Numbered from the stretch's first letter, positions 54,001 through 63,041 are shown. The stretch: 64,000 bases of DNA from Melittangium boletus DSM 14713 (GCF_002305855.1 NZ_CP022163.1:3906292-3970291); one strand, 5' to 3'. Program-made: numbers and translations. Notes: generated by a model from the letters alone, not told the origin.

Positions 54001-54566
54001 GCCACGAGCCTCAAGAGCAAGGGCGAAGCCTTTTCATCCACCGAGACATGAAGCCGCGCGGAAGCCTTTGGAACCTCCTTGAAAAGGCTCGGACGAAGCG
54101 GCTCCTCGGACCTCCGGATGCGCATGGGACCGACGCCCGCCTGCTCTGGAACGAGCGCCCACAAGCGCTGGAGCGCCTCCACACGATGGGGTTTCTCGGC
54201 CAGGAGCATCAGGACCGCCACCATGGGCCCCGAGGTTTCCTTGCCATTTTTCAGCTTGGACAACAGACCCGCTGAAATCCCGAGCAACCGCTCAAGGTCT
54301 CTTTGGGCCACATGCGGACGCAACGCCTCGATGGCCTGCTCGGCCTTACGCGCGAGGGCCGTGCGATAAGCAGACTCCAGGGCGGACTCCAAACGGCGCG
54401 TGGCCTCCGCATCGAGCCAGCGCTCACCGCAGGCCGAGCAGGTAGGCAGTTCCAGCTCCGCTGGGATTTCCAGGTCCGGAATGTGCCGGTAGCGCATCCG
54501 CCGACCCGGCCCCTTGGCCATGACGATCTCTCCGCGGTTGCACGTGGGGCAGTCGAAGCCTTCCAT
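53997..54566 (-). CDS. MqsA-like antitoxin with C-terminal extension
   Basis: 189 residues. N-terminal zinc ribbon with Cys6, Cys9, Cys43 and Cys46 (CPTC...CSAC), the spacing of E. coli MqsA. An HTH follows (about 88-110, RDLERLLGISAGLLSKLKNG). The last about 60 residues are an extra tail, where chaperone-dependent antitoxins carry the chaperone-addiction region. It would bind the toxin and repress the operon at the palindrome 54999-55013. It follows the toxin gene by 9 bases. Confidence 0.83.
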   Translation of the reverse strand: MEGFDCPTCNRGEIVMAKGPGRRMRYRHIPDLEIPAELELPTCSACGERWLDAEATRRLESALESAYRTALARKAEQAIEALRPHVAQRDLERLLGISAGLLSKLKNGKETSGPMVAVLMLLAEKPHRVEALQRLWALVPEQAGVGPMRIRRSEEPLRPSLFKEVPKASARLHVSVDEKASPLLLRLVA

Positions 54567-54575
54567 GGCTTCCTC

Positions 54576-54980
54576 CTATTTATCGGGGCGCAACACACCT
54601 CCGTTGCGCTCGTGCATCTCGAAGGCCAGAGGGTGCAGCGACATGAAGAAGAGCAGCTGGCCTTTGCGACCCTTCTGAACCTCCACCTTCACGTACCAGG
54701 TGGAAACATCGAGTTCGAACTCCTCGAGCAGTTGCCTTGGAAGGCGAACACCGTACTCATCCGCGAGCTTGCCCTCCGGCTCTGGCCAGCGCTTCGTCCG
54801 GAAGAAGTCCTCCACACAGAGCAGGCGAATGACCTCCTGAGCGAAGGGACGGTACCGCCCCAACTCTCCATGCAAATAGCTCTCGAGCGCTCCCATGCAC
54901 GCAGGGCCCGTCCCCAGGGCGAATCGATCTTCCTCCGCCAACTGCTTGACGAGCTGTAGGTCGAAGAGGGGAAGGTTCAC
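54576..54980 (-). CDS. MqsR-like toxin
   Basis: 134 residues from a GTG at 54980, longer than E. coli MqsR (98). The order of elements fits MqsR/GinB-type mRNA interferases: LPLFDLQLVKQLAEEDRFAL, EVIRLLCVEDFFRT (MqsR: VI-L-SDF-KS), VSTWYVKVEVQKG and LLFFMSLHPL (MqsR: YLKITV, VSFK). Similarity is by pattern, not search. The -10 element ends about 10 bases before the GTG, so the message is nearly leaderless. Confidence 0.7.
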   Translation of the reverse strand: MNLPLFDLQLVKQLAEEDRFALGTGPACMGALESYLHGELGRYRPFAQEVIRLLCVEDFFRTKRWPEPEGKLADEYGVRLPRQLLEEFELDVSTWYVKVEVQKGRKGQLLFFMSLHPLAFEMHERNGGVLRPDK

Positions 54981-54990
54981 GCACCCCGCA

Positions 54991-55019
54991 TAATTAAGTT
55001 GGACTGAGTCCAAAATCAA
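54991..55019 (-). promoter_or_regulatory. Promoter with central operator of the TAC operon
   Basis: Minus strand: -35 TTGATT (55019-55014), 17-base spacer, -10 TAATTA (54996-54991). The spacer contains the perfect palindrome TTGGACTCAGTCCAA (55013-54999). A repressor bound there would block RNA polymerase, the standard autoregulation by the antitoxin. Confidence 0.75.
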
Positions 55020-55244
55020 GGATGAAGGTGACCCATGCGCTCCCTCCGAGCCCACTCGCACGGAGGGCAGGCCGTGGAGAGCGTCGACCACCCCACACCC
55101 GCGCGCGCCGGGCGCCCCGACAAAGCGGACAGCCGCTCAAGGCGCGCGCGGTGGACGTCCAACGAACAACCCCGGCGGGGGCGCGAGACGAGCGCTCCTG
55201 GCGCCCCGGCCCTACCCATGGGGCGACTGACCGGGGGGCTGTCC

Positions 55245-56111
55245 ATGTTGACGACGAAGAAGCGGTTGGGGGAAATCCTGCTGGAGAAGCGCATGGTGGA
55301 CGGACGCCAGTTGCACTCGGCGCTGGCCCACCAACGCACCGGTGGAGCGCCGCTGGGACAGGTGATGTTGGATTTGCGCCTGTGCACGGCGACGCAGTTG
55401 TTGGAGGCGCTGGCGCTCCAGACGGGGGTGCCGGCCCTGGACCTGGACGCGGAGCGGTTGGACCCCACGCTGGCGCACCAGGTGCCCCGGCGGCTGGCGG
55501 AGCGGCACCGGGTGGTGCCCCTGCGGCTGGAGGGGCCCCGGAACACGGTGCTGGTGGTGGCCATCGCCGCGCCCGCGAGCCTCCCGGCCCTGGAGGCGGT
55601 GCGCACCGTGACGAACAAGAGCTGGGTGGTGCCCAAGCTCGTGACGGACGAGGCCCTCGCGCGCGCCATCGACCGGCTCTACGGCCTGGCGGACGCCGCG
55701 AGCGGCCCGGACGACACCTCCCTGGAGGCGCTGCTGGAGCACACCGCGCACGCCCTCACCGAGCGGCCCCGCCCCACGGGCACGGTGCTCGTCTACGGCT
55801 GGCGCGAGGGGGTGGGAGAAGCGCTGGTGCGCCTGCTCTCGGAGGCGGGCCACCGCGCGGCCCTGGCGAGCGAGGCCGAGGTGCTGGCGGCGAAGGCCGA
55901 GGTGTTGGTGTTCGCGCCGCTGCCATGGCTGGAGGCCCTGCCCCGCCGGCCCCGCGCGCGGATGCTCGCGGCGGGCAAGGAGCCCTGGACGGACAAGGAC
56001 CGGGCCAGGCGCTTCGGGGCCCACGGCTTCATCGCGGCGCCCCTGGAGGAGGCCCTCTTGCGGAGCGAGGTGAGGCGATTGCTCGGCGGAGCGCCCGCGC
56101 GGGCCGACTAA
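55245..56111 (+). CDS. MshEN-domain protein (GspE N-terminal-like)
   Basis: 288 residues from the ATG at 55245; an ATG at 55218 is possible. N-terminal MshEN domain: KRLGEILLEKRMVDGRQLHS, PLGQVMLDLRLC, LALQTGVPALDLD, VPRRLAERHRVVPL. This domain binds c-di-GMP in pilus and secretion ATPases, but no ATPase follows; the C-terminal about 110 residues (TGTVLVYGWREGVGEAL) look like a degenerate receiver-type alpha/beta domain. A c-di-GMP sensor or adaptor role is inferred. Confidence 0.8.
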   Translation: MLTTKKRLGEILLEKRMVDGRQLHSALAHQRTGGAPLGQVMLDLRLCTATQLLEALALQTGVPALDLDAERLDPTLAHQVPRRLAERHRVVPLRLEGPRNTVLVVAIAAPASLPALEAVRTVTNKSWVVPKLVTDEALARAIDRLYGLADAASGPDDTSLEALLEHTAHALTERPRPTGTVLVYGWREGVGEALVRLLSEAGHRAALASEAEVLAAKAEVLVFAPLPWLEALPRRPRARMLAAGKEPWTDKDRARRFGAHGFIAAPLEEALLRSEVRRLLGGAPARAD

Positions 56112-56692
56112 CGGACCAGCTCGAGGTGCCCCTCCGAGGGCGTCCACAGCGCGCCGAGCTCCAAGGGAATGGAGGCGAAGGGCTCGGCGCGGATCAGGGC
56201 GTCCCCTTCGTGGATGCCCGCGAGGAGCCAGCCGCGCTTGACGCGCTGGAAGTGCTCGAGCGTGCGGGCGACGGGGTCCACGAGCCACACGTGGGACACG
56301 CCGGCGCGCGCGTAGGCGGGCAGCTTGCGGGTGCGGTCGAGCACCGCGGTGGACGGGCCGAGCACCTCGCACACCCAATCCGGGGCGATGCGCAGGAAGG
56401 GCTCGTCGGGGAGAGGCGCCAGCTCGAAACGGTCTCGGCGCCAGCCGGCCAGGTCCGGCACGAGCACGTCCGGGCCCAGGCGCAGCTCGGGCGCGCGCAA
56501 GAGACACCAGCGTCCGGAGCCACCGCGCCGCGGCTCCAGCCGCTCTCCCAGCTCCACGCCCAACATGAAGGCGGCGCGCGCCTGCGGGGGCGCGAGCCGG
56601 GGCGATGCCACCAGCTCCTCGTCGACGATTTCTCCCACCCATCCCATGGGCAGCGCCTCGAGAGCCGAGTACGCCGCCTGGCTGTTGCACAT
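56108..56692 (-). CDS. Uma2-family putative endonuclease
   Basis: 194 residues from the ATG at 56692 (MCNSQAAYSALEALPMGWVG); a longer start at 56764 is possible. Typical Uma2 features: GEIVDEELVASPRLAP, LGPDVLVPDLAGW, DWVCEVLGPSTA, RKLPAYARAGVSHVWLVDP, with the D-x(n)-E-x-L pattern of a PD-(D/E)xK fold. Function of the family is unclear. The stop overlaps the convergent MshEN gene by 4 bases; it is close behind mnmE on the same strand. Confidence 0.88.
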   Translation of the reverse strand: MCNSQAAYSALEALPMGWVGEIVDEELVASPRLAPPQARAAFMLGVELGERLEPRRGGSGRWCLLRAPELRLGPDVLVPDLAGWRRDRFELAPLPDEPFLRIAPDWVCEVLGPSTAVLDRTRKLPAYARAGVSHVWLVDPVARTLEHFQRVKRGWLLAGIHEGDALIRAEPFASIPLELGALWTPSEGHLELVR

Positions 56693-56763
56693 CGGAATCA
56701 CCCTGTCCTCCTCTGGCCCCCAGCGGGCCGGGCAGGGGCAGCACTCTACGGACGGGTCTGACA

Positions 56764-58089
56764 TCACTTGCCGATGCAGAAGCGCTCGAAGATGGCGTCG
56801 AGCAGCGCCTCGGAGGCGCACGTTCCCGACACCTCGCCCAGCGCCTCCAGGGCGAGTCCCACCTCGCCGGAGACGGCCTCCAGGGTGCTCACCGCCAGGG
56901 CCTCCCCGGCGCGGCCCAGGGCCTCGGCCGCGCGCCTGAGGGCATCCGCGTGCCGCTCGGACACCAGCGCCACCGCGCCCGGCGCCCCGCCTCCCCACAG
57001 CCGCCCGAGCACCTGGGCGCGCAGGGCCTCCACCCCCTCGCCCGTGAGGCCGCTGACGGCCGGGACGTCCCCGCTCGCGGGGGCCACGTCGCACTTGCCC
57101 GCCACGCGCAGCACGGGCGAGTCCCCGGCCTCGGCGAGCCAGCCGCGCGCCTCGGCCTCCCCGGCCCCCGGGGGCAGCACGAGCACGGCCAGGTCCACCG
57201 TGGCCAGGGCCTCGCGCGCCCGGGCGATGCCCAGCGCCTCCACGCGGCCCGGCGTGGGGCGCAAGCCCGCGGTGTCGAGCAGGGTGATGCCCAGCCCGTC
57301 CCACTCGAGCCGCGCCTCCAGGACGTCGCGCGTGGTGCCCGGCTCCTCGTCCACGAGCGCGCGCGCCTCGCCGACGAGCCGGTTGAAGAGCGTGGACTTG
57401 CCCGCGTTGACGGGCCCGTAGAGCGCCACGCGCGCCCCCCGGCGCACGAGCCGTCCCCGTCCCGCCTCGGCGAGCAGGGCCTCGGCCTCGGCCCTCAAGG
57501 CGGCGAGCCGGGGGGCCGCGTCCGCGTCCGCGCCCTCGGCCTCCTCGGGGAAGTCGAGCACGCCCTCCAGGTCCGCGTGGAGCGCGCGCAGCGGCGTCTC
57601 CAGGGCCTCCACCCGCGAGGACAGGGCGCCGGAGAGCCCGGCGGCGGCGGCGCGCACGGCGGCCTCCGAGTCCGCGGCCACCAGGTCCGCCACGGCCTCG
57701 GCGCGCGTCAGGTCCAGGCGGCCATGGAGGAAGGCGCGGCGGGTGAATTCCCCCGGGCCGGCGGGGCGCACGGCGGGGTGGGCGAGGGCGCGCGCGAGCA
57801 GCAGGCGCAACAGGCGCGGGCCGCCGTGGGCCTGCAGCTCGACGACGTCCTCGCCGGTGAAGGAGTGGGGCGCGCGGAAGTAGAGGAAGAGGCCCTCGTC
57901 GAGCGCGGTGCCGTCCGCGTCCACGAAGGCGGCCAGGTACGCGTGGCGGGGCGTGGGCGAGGCGGGGACGCCCGGGGCGAGCAGGCGCCCCACCTCGAGG
58001 GCGGCGGGGCCGGAGAGCCGGAGGATGCCCACCGCTCCGGCGGCGGGAGCGGTGGCGAGCGCGGCGAGGGTGGCGGCGGGAGGGCTCAT
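56764..58089 (-). CDS. mnmE: tRNA modification GTPase MnmE
   Basis: 441 residues. N-terminal tetrahydrofolate-binding domain (PAAGAVGILRLSGP, GPGEFTRRAFLHGRLDL), GTPase motifs GPVNAGKST (G1, Val for the usual Pro-N context), TTRD (G2), DTAG (G3), and the invariant C-terminal CIGK. With MnmG it makes cmnm5U in tRNA. The G4 box NKxD is only loosely matched in GKCDVA. Start ATG at 58089. Confidence 0.95.
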   Translation of the reverse strand: MSPPAATLAALATAPAAGAVGILRLSGPAALEVGRLLAPGVPASPTPRHAYLAAFVDADGTALDEGLFLYFRAPHSFTGEDVVELQAHGGPRLLRLLLARALAHPAVRPAGPGEFTRRAFLHGRLDLTRAEAVADLVAADSEAAVRAAAAGLSGALSSRVEALETPLRALHADLEGVLDFPEEAEGADADAAPRLAALRAEAEALLAEAGRGRLVRRGARVALYGPVNAGKSTLFNRLVGEARALVDEEPGTTRDVLEARLEWDGLGITLLDTAGLRPTPGRVEALGIARAREALATVDLAVLVLPPGAGEAEARGWLAEAGDSPVLRVAGKCDVAPASGDVPAVSGLTGEGVEALRAQVLGRLWGGGAPGAVALVSERHADALRRAAEALGRAGEALAVSTLEAVSGEVGLALEALGEVSGTCASEALLDAIFERFCIGK

Positions 58090-58126
58090 GCGTCTTTCGC
58101 GGCCCCCCCGGCCGCCGCGCCCGGGA

Positions 58127-59311
58127 CTACGGGCAGGCGGGAGCGGGGGGCGAGGTGAAGTTCTCGTCGTAGGAACCGTGGCAGGCCACCATGCCATTGC
58201 CCTCCACCTGGCCGCCACGCAGTTGGGAGCCGCCGATGAAGATGGAGTAGCCCTCGGCGCCGCGCACCACCTGGGTGGAGCCCACGAGCGTGGAGCGCTC
58301 CACGTCCACCCGGTAGGTGAGCCGGGCGACGCGCGACACGTCCAGGGCGCGCGTCTGGTGCGCGGCGAGGCCCGTGCCCGCGAGCGCGCTGTCGCGCACG
58401 GTGGCGGTGGAGGAGGACAGGCGCATGCCCGTGGACACCGGACCCTGGGTGCCCCGGGCCTCGGCGCGCACGAGGCTCACGTGCGAGGAGCCCCGGGCGT
58501 CCACGCCGATGCTCTCCTCGGTGCCCTTGAGGCCCTCGGCGGACGAGTCCCACACCTCCAGGGAGCCGCCGTGCACGGCGATGCCGAAGGCCTGACCGCC
58601 GCCCTGGGCGAGGAAGGAGGAGCTGGCGAGGCGCACCGAGCAGTCCTGGCAGTCGAAGCCCTTCACCACGCCCTGGGCCGAGCTGGCCACCGCCCGGGCG
58701 TGGGTGAATTCGACGCCCTGGGAATCGGGCGCCCCTGGGACGCCCCAGGACACGATGGCGACCGTGCGCTCCACGCCGTCGTGGGCGAGCGCCACCACGT
58801 CCCGCGCGCGGAAGTTCGCCGAGGGCGTGGACAGCGCCACGGCGTGCGGCGAGCCGCCCATGTTCTCCACGGTGAGCGCCCCCACCTCGGTGTCCGCCGC
58901 GGCGACGAAGGTGGGCTCGGCGGAGTGGGAGCGCACGGTGGTGAGGCCCGCGCCCGCGCCCTGGAGGTAGACGAAGGGCCTCAGGTGCAGGGCCTCACCG
59001 CCCAGGTCGTACACGCCGGGCTCGAGGAAGACGAGCCAGGGCTCGGTGGCGGACGGCGAGAGGATGGCGGCGAGGGCCTCGCGCAGGTTCTCGCCGCCCC
59101 TCTCGGGCGTCGAGCCGGGTGGGACGACCTTGATGCGGGCGTACTGGCCCGCGGGACCCGCCGGGCCCGGCTCTCCGCGGGGGCCCGCGGGTCCGGGGAT
59201 GCCGCCGCGCGTGGTCGGCTCGATGTCCGCCAGGCGGGACACGTCGTCGCCGCCGCAGGCCGAGGTGAGGGAGAAGAGGATGGACAGGGACAGAACCAGG
59301 GGACGTCGCAT
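58127..59311 (-). CDS. Lipoprotein with collagen-like segment and right-handed beta-helix
   Basis: 394 residues. Signal with lipobox LTSACGG at about 17-23. Residues about 36-55 are Gly-x-y triplets (GIPGPAGPRGEPGPAGPAGQ). From about 60 a pectate-lyase-like parallel beta-helix is likely: LVFLEPGVYDLGG, LQGAGAGLTTV, many Val/Ala/Ser rungs, VDVERSTLVGS. GGAGG precedes the ATG at 59311. A surface adhesin or glycan-binding role is inferred; no catalytic residues are recognised. Confidence 0.72.
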   Translation of the reverse strand: MRRPLVLSLSILFSLTSACGGDDVSRLADIEPTTRGGIPGPAGPRGEPGPAGPAGQYARIKVVPPGSTPERGGENLREALAAILSPSATEPWLVFLEPGVYDLGGEALHLRPFVYLQGAGAGLTTVRSHSAEPTFVAAADTEVGALTVENMGGSPHAVALSTPSANFRARDVVALAHDGVERTVAIVSWGVPGAPDSQGVEFTHARAVASSAQGVVKGFDCQDCSVRLASSSFLAQGGGQAFGIAVHGGSLEVWDSSAEGLKGTEESIGVDARGSSHVSLVRAEARGTQGPVSTGMRLSSSTATVRDSALAGTGLAAHQTRALDVSRVARLTYRVDVERSTLVGSTQVVRGAEGYSIFIGGSQLRGGQVEGNGMVACHGSYDENFTSPPAPACP

Positions 59312-59527
59312 GGGGAAGCCCTCCGGTGCTCGGGGGAGCACGGTCCTCGGACGGAAGCCCGGAATGGGTTCGCCGGTGACACGACAGGAGGTAGGCGCCA
59401 CCCCGGCGGGCGTCCAGCCGTGCCTCCGCCAGACGACGCGCACAACGTCCACCCGTGGAGGGTTGCTCCCAAACGCCGACGCCCGAGCGACAAAGGGCTT
59501 GGACGCCGGGACCATTGGCCCCGTGGG

Positions 59528-59758
59528 TCAGGTGCGCGGGCCGGGCACGGGACTGGTGCCGCGCGCGGCGCGCTCCACCGCCTCGCGATTGTCGACGATG
59601 TAGCGCTCCACCGCGTCATCCTCCAGTTCCAGGTCCCGGAGCACACCGGGGTACACGAACTTGAAGGCGGGAGACTCCTCGTCTCCGCGCAGCCGGAAGC
59701 TCATCTTCAGCACGGCCGCGCCGTACAGCTTGTCCTTGAGCGACTTGGCCTTGCCCAT
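59528..59758 (-). CDS. Small hypothetical protein downstream of jag
   Basis: 76 residues, soluble, basic start (MGKAKSLKDKLYGAAVLKMS) and acidic core (LRDLELEDDAVERYIVDNRE). AAAGGG precedes the ATG. It is encoded 38 bases after jag on the same strand, so it may belong to the rpmH operon. No family recognised. Confidence 0.7.
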   Translation of the reverse strand: MGKAKSLKDKLYGAAVLKMSFRLRGDEESPAFKFVYPGVLRDLELEDDAVERYIVDNREAVERAARGTSPVPGPRT

Positions 59759-59796
59759 CGGGTTGCCCTTTCCTCGGTTACACCGCGAGGGCGGGT

Positions 59797-60560
59797 TCAG
59801 CCCTCGAGATCGTCCTCGTCATCATCCGCCGGGAGCATGCTCCGCTTGGGCAGCGGGGCGAGCTTGTCCGGCGTGAACACCACGCGCCGGTTGCGGCCCT
59901 CGCCCTCGCAAGAGACCTTGAGACCCGGCACTTCCCCTACGGCCTTCAGGACGCGCGCGCGGTCCTCTGATTTCATTGTAACGAGCGCGTAGGTGCGGCC
60001 CAGGGAGGCCGACTTCTCGGCGAGCACCCGGGCGGCCTCGCGCAAGGAGGGCTCCTCGACCACGTCCAGGGTGCGCTCGTCGGCCTCGACCGGGCGGGCG
60101 GGGACGGCCTTGGCGGGGGCGGGAGCGCCCTTCACCGGGGCAGCGCGTGGGTTGGCGCGGGCGGGGGGTGGAGGCGCGGCGGCCCGGGCGCCGCGGGCAC
60201 GGGGCCTGCGCGGCGGGAGCGGGGCGGCGGCTGGGGGACGGGCTCCCGGCGGGCGCGCTCCCCCCGGGGCTCGGGGTGGACGCCCGCGCCCAGGAGCACG
60301 AAGCGGCGCTCGGCGCCGGGGCGGTGGAGCATCTTGTTGAGGAGGAACTGGAGCGAGTCCACCACCTGGCTGCGCTTGCCGGTCTCCACGCCGGGAGGCG
60401 CCCCCGCCTGGAAGTGCAGGGCGACGCACAGGCTGCCATCGCTGGCGTCCTTGAAGTCGAGCCGGGCGGGAAAGCCCATCAGCCCGAGGATGTCGGACAG
60501 GAGCCGTTCCACGCGGGGGCGGAGGTCGGCGGAGGCGGGGGAGGTGGGCGCGTCGCTCAC
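59797..60560 (-). CDS. jag: Jag/KhpB-type RNA-binding protein, frameshifted
   Basis: The KH part (from GTG 60560, GGAGG 8 bases upstream, GTGA overlap with yidC) runs in one frame to HPEPRGERARRE; it includes LDFKDASDGSLCVALHF and GKRSQVVDSLQFLLNKML. The R3H part (VEEPSLREAARVLAEKS, KVSCEGEGRNRRVVF) lies in another frame to 59797. The two frames meet in a Pro/Arg-rich linker; the first frame stops at about 60132. One extra C, e.g. in the C6 run, restores a single protein. Either an error in the sequence or a real mutation removing R3H. Confidence 0.8.
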
Positions 60561-62389
60561 TTGCGCTTGCCTCCGGTGGTGGCCGGACCCGAGCCGGCGG
60601 TGGCGGCCTCGCGGCTGGCGAGCCACTTGCGCAGCCCGTACTGCTGGGCGATGGACAGCAGGTTGTTGGTGAAGATGTAGAGCGCGAGACCCGCCGGGTA
60701 GTTGAACAGGGTGGCGGTGAAGATGATGGGGACGAACCAGGTCATCAGCCGGGCCTGGGCCGGGTCGCCCATCTGCGGCTGGAGCTTCTGGGTGATGATC
60801 ATGCTGACACCCAGGGCGATGGGCAGCAGGTAGGTGGGGTCCTTGTAGGTGAGGTCGCGCCACACCGGGCCGAAGAAGGGCTCCTGGTAGATGTCGTAGC
60901 TGTTGCGCAGGGCGGTGAAGAGGGCGATCCACACCGGCATCTGGATGATCATCGGGAGGCAGCCGCCGAGCGGATTCACCTTGGCCTCCTGGTAGAGCTT
61001 CATCATCTCCAGGTTCTGCCGCTCGCGGTCATCGCCGTACTTCTTGCGCAGCTCCTCGACGCGCGGCTGCAGCTTCTTCATGGCCTCCATGCTCACCATG
61101 GAGCGGTGGGTGAGCGGCAGGAGCAGCGTCTTGACGAGCACGGTGAGCAGGATGATGGCCACGCCCCAGTTGCCCGTGAGGCCGTGGAAGAACTTCATGA
61201 TGCCCACGAGCAGCTTGGCGATGACGGCCCACATGCCGTAGTCGATGGTCTCGCTCAGCTCGGGAGCGCGGGCGCCCGCGGGCAGGTTCGTGGCCTGGCG
61301 CAGCTCGGCGCCGGGCAGGGCGGCGAGCAGATCCGGCTCCTTGGGGCCCAGGTAGCCGCCGAAGCGGAACGTCACCGTCTGGCCGGCCTCGGCCGTGAGG
61401 GGGAAGTGGGCCACGACGCCGCGCGCCGTGGGGGTGGCCACGAGCTCACAGCGGCCCGGGGTGGGGCCCTCCAGCGGGTAGAGCGCGGAGAGGAAGTACT
61501 GCTGATCGATGCCGAAGTAGTGCACGGAGCCGCGCAGCGTCTCCGGCTCGGGCTGCGACTGGTCCGCCGCGAGCTTGTGCTTCTCCTCGCCCACGTGGCA
61601 CGAGGCGTAGCTGAGGTTGCCCACGCCGCCGAAGAAGGACGGGGCGTGCTCGTTCTCCGGGTCGATGGCGCGGTGGTAGTGCACCGCCATCTCGCCCGTG
61701 AGCGCGCGCGAGGAGGTGTTCTTCACCTGCACCGTGTAGAGCAGCTCGAAGCCCTCCTGGGGCCACTGCACGCTCTTGACCACTTCCCACGGGCCCTGGC
61801 GCGCGGTGAAGGTGGCGCCCTGCTGGGGATTGACGGACTCGGAGAGGGCGAAGCGGGTCTCGGCCGGGAAAGCGGCCTGGCCGGTGATGGCCACCGCGAG
61901 CGGCAGGGGCTGGCCCGCCACCGGCTGCGCCAGGTTCATCTGCGGCGGCGGCGGCACCTCGCCCCCGAAGAGCAGCTTGTAGCCCTCGGCGATGGACAGG
62001 CTCGCCTGCTCGCGCATCTTCACGCCCTGGAGCACCGCCGAGGTCAGGCCCGCGCCCTGGGTGGAGAACGTGTAGAGCGTCTCGACGCGCTTGAGCTCCA
62101 ACGAGCGCACGGGCGGCTCGGGGGCCTCGGCCACGGCGCCCTCGGCCGGGGTGCCCTCGGAGGGAGGCGGCGTGCCCGTCCCGGCGGGCTGCACGGCCGG
62201 CGTGCCCCCGTCGGTGAGCGCCGTCACCGTCCCCGCGTCGGCCTCGCCACCCGCCCCGGGAGGCGGCGCCTGGGGCGCGAAGAAGGTGGTGTAGGCGAGG
62301 GTGAGCAACATCGCGAGGCCGAGCGCCATCAGCAGCCGCTTTTGGGATTCGGCCGAGTTGGGCGAGAGCGGATCCAGGTCGTTGTTCAT
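60557..62389 (-). CDS. yidC: Membrane protein insertase YidC
   Basis: 610 residues from the ATG at 62389. N-terminal membrane anchor (LLMALGLAMLLTLAYTTFFA), large periplasmic beta domain (about 90-370), C-terminal five-span insertase core: WGVAIILLTVLVKTLLLPLT, GGCLPMIIQMPVWIALFTAL, FNYPAGLALYIFTNN. Inserts Sec-dependent and independent inner-membrane proteins. It lies in the rpmH-rnpA-yidD-yidC-jag operon. Confidence 0.96.
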   Translation of the reverse strand: MNNDLDPLSPNSAESQKRLLMALGLAMLLTLAYTTFFAPQAPPPGAGGEADAGTVTALTDGGTPAVQPAGTGTPPPSEGTPAEGAVAEAPEPPVRSLELKRVETLYTFSTQGAGLTSAVLQGVKMREQASLSIAEGYKLLFGGEVPPPPQMNLAQPVAGQPLPLAVAITGQAAFPAETRFALSESVNPQQGATFTARQGPWEVVKSVQWPQEGFELLYTVQVKNTSSRALTGEMAVHYHRAIDPENEHAPSFFGGVGNLSYASCHVGEEKHKLAADQSQPEPETLRGSVHYFGIDQQYFLSALYPLEGPTPGRCELVATPTARGVVAHFPLTAEAGQTVTFRFGGYLGPKEPDLLAALPGAELRQATNLPAGARAPELSETIDYGMWAVIAKLLVGIMKFFHGLTGNWGVAIILLTVLVKTLLLPLTHRSMVSMEAMKKLQPRVEELRKKYGDDRERQNLEMMKLYQEAKVNPLGGCLPMIIQMPVWIALFTALRNSYDIYQEPFFGPVWRDLTYKDPTYLLPIALGVSMIITQKLQPQMGDPAQARLMTWFVPIIFTATLFNYPAGLALYIFTNNLLSIAQQYGLRKWLASREAATAGSGPATTGGKRK

Positions 62390-62402
62390 AGGCAGGGAGC
62401 GG

Positions 62403-62633
62403 TCAGGGCACCGGGTCGAAACCACCCGGATGGAAGGGCTGGCAGCGCGACAAGCGGCGCAGGGTGAGGCCAAGGCCACGGAGGGCGCCATGCTTCTGCA
62501 GCGCCTCCAGGGCGTACACGGAACAGGAGGGATGGAAACGGCAGGCGGGAGGCAGCCACCGGGAAATCCACCGCCGGTAGAAGCGGATGGGCAGCGCGAG
62601 CAGCGAGGCGAGCGGACTCATCGTCGGACTCAT
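62403..62633 (-). CDS. yidD: Membrane protein insertion efficiency factor YidD
   Basis: 76 residues. Family signature: [50 protein letters not shown]. The ATG overlaps the rnpA stop (ATGA at 62633-62630); yidC begins 13 bases later. Assists YidC. Confidence 0.95.
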   Translation of the reverse strand: MSPTMSPLASLLALPIRFYRRWISRWLPPACRFHPSCSVYALEALQKHGALRGLGLTLRRLSRCQPFHPGGFDPVP

Positions 62634-63028
62634 CGGGACTCGCGGGGGGCCGAGGGAAAGAGCCTCTGCAGCTTGCGGGTGACGCCATCGAAGGCGCGCG
62701 ACACGACGGAGAAGGGAGCGTCCTTGGCGGACTGGCGCACGATGAGGACGACATCCACTCCGGGGGGCCACTGGTCCTGGCGCTTGCGGAAGCACTCGCG
62801 CAGGAGCCGGCGCAGACGGGCACGCTCCACGGCGTTGCCCACCTTGCTGGAGATGGTGAGACCCACCCGGCAATGCGGCCGGCCGTTGGGCCTCACGAGC
62901 CCCAGGAGACAGTCAGCGGGAATCTTCTGACCCTTCTCCTGGACCTCGAGGAACTCGCGCCGCCGCAGGAGGCGGGCGGCCTTGGGGAAGCGCTCGTCGC
63001 GAGATGGCGCCTGGCCCTCGGCCTTCAC
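62630..63028 (-). CDS. rnpA: Ribonuclease P protein component RnpA
   Basis: 132 residues. RNR motif [17 protein letters not shown], the preceding [10 protein letters not shown] and [10 protein letters not shown] are present. Binds the catalytic RNase P RNA for tRNA 5' processing. The GTG start at 63028 lies 13 bases after the rpmH stop; no other in-frame start fits the family length. Confidence 0.93.
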   Translation of the reverse strand: MKAEGQAPSRDERFPKAARLLRRREFLEVQEKGQKIPADCLLGLVRPNGRPHCRVGLTISSKVGNAVERARLRRLLRECFRKRQDQWPPGVDVVLIVRQSAKDAPFSVVSRAFDGVTRKLQRLFPSAPRESR

Positions 63029-63041
63029 GCGAGCGTCCGGA

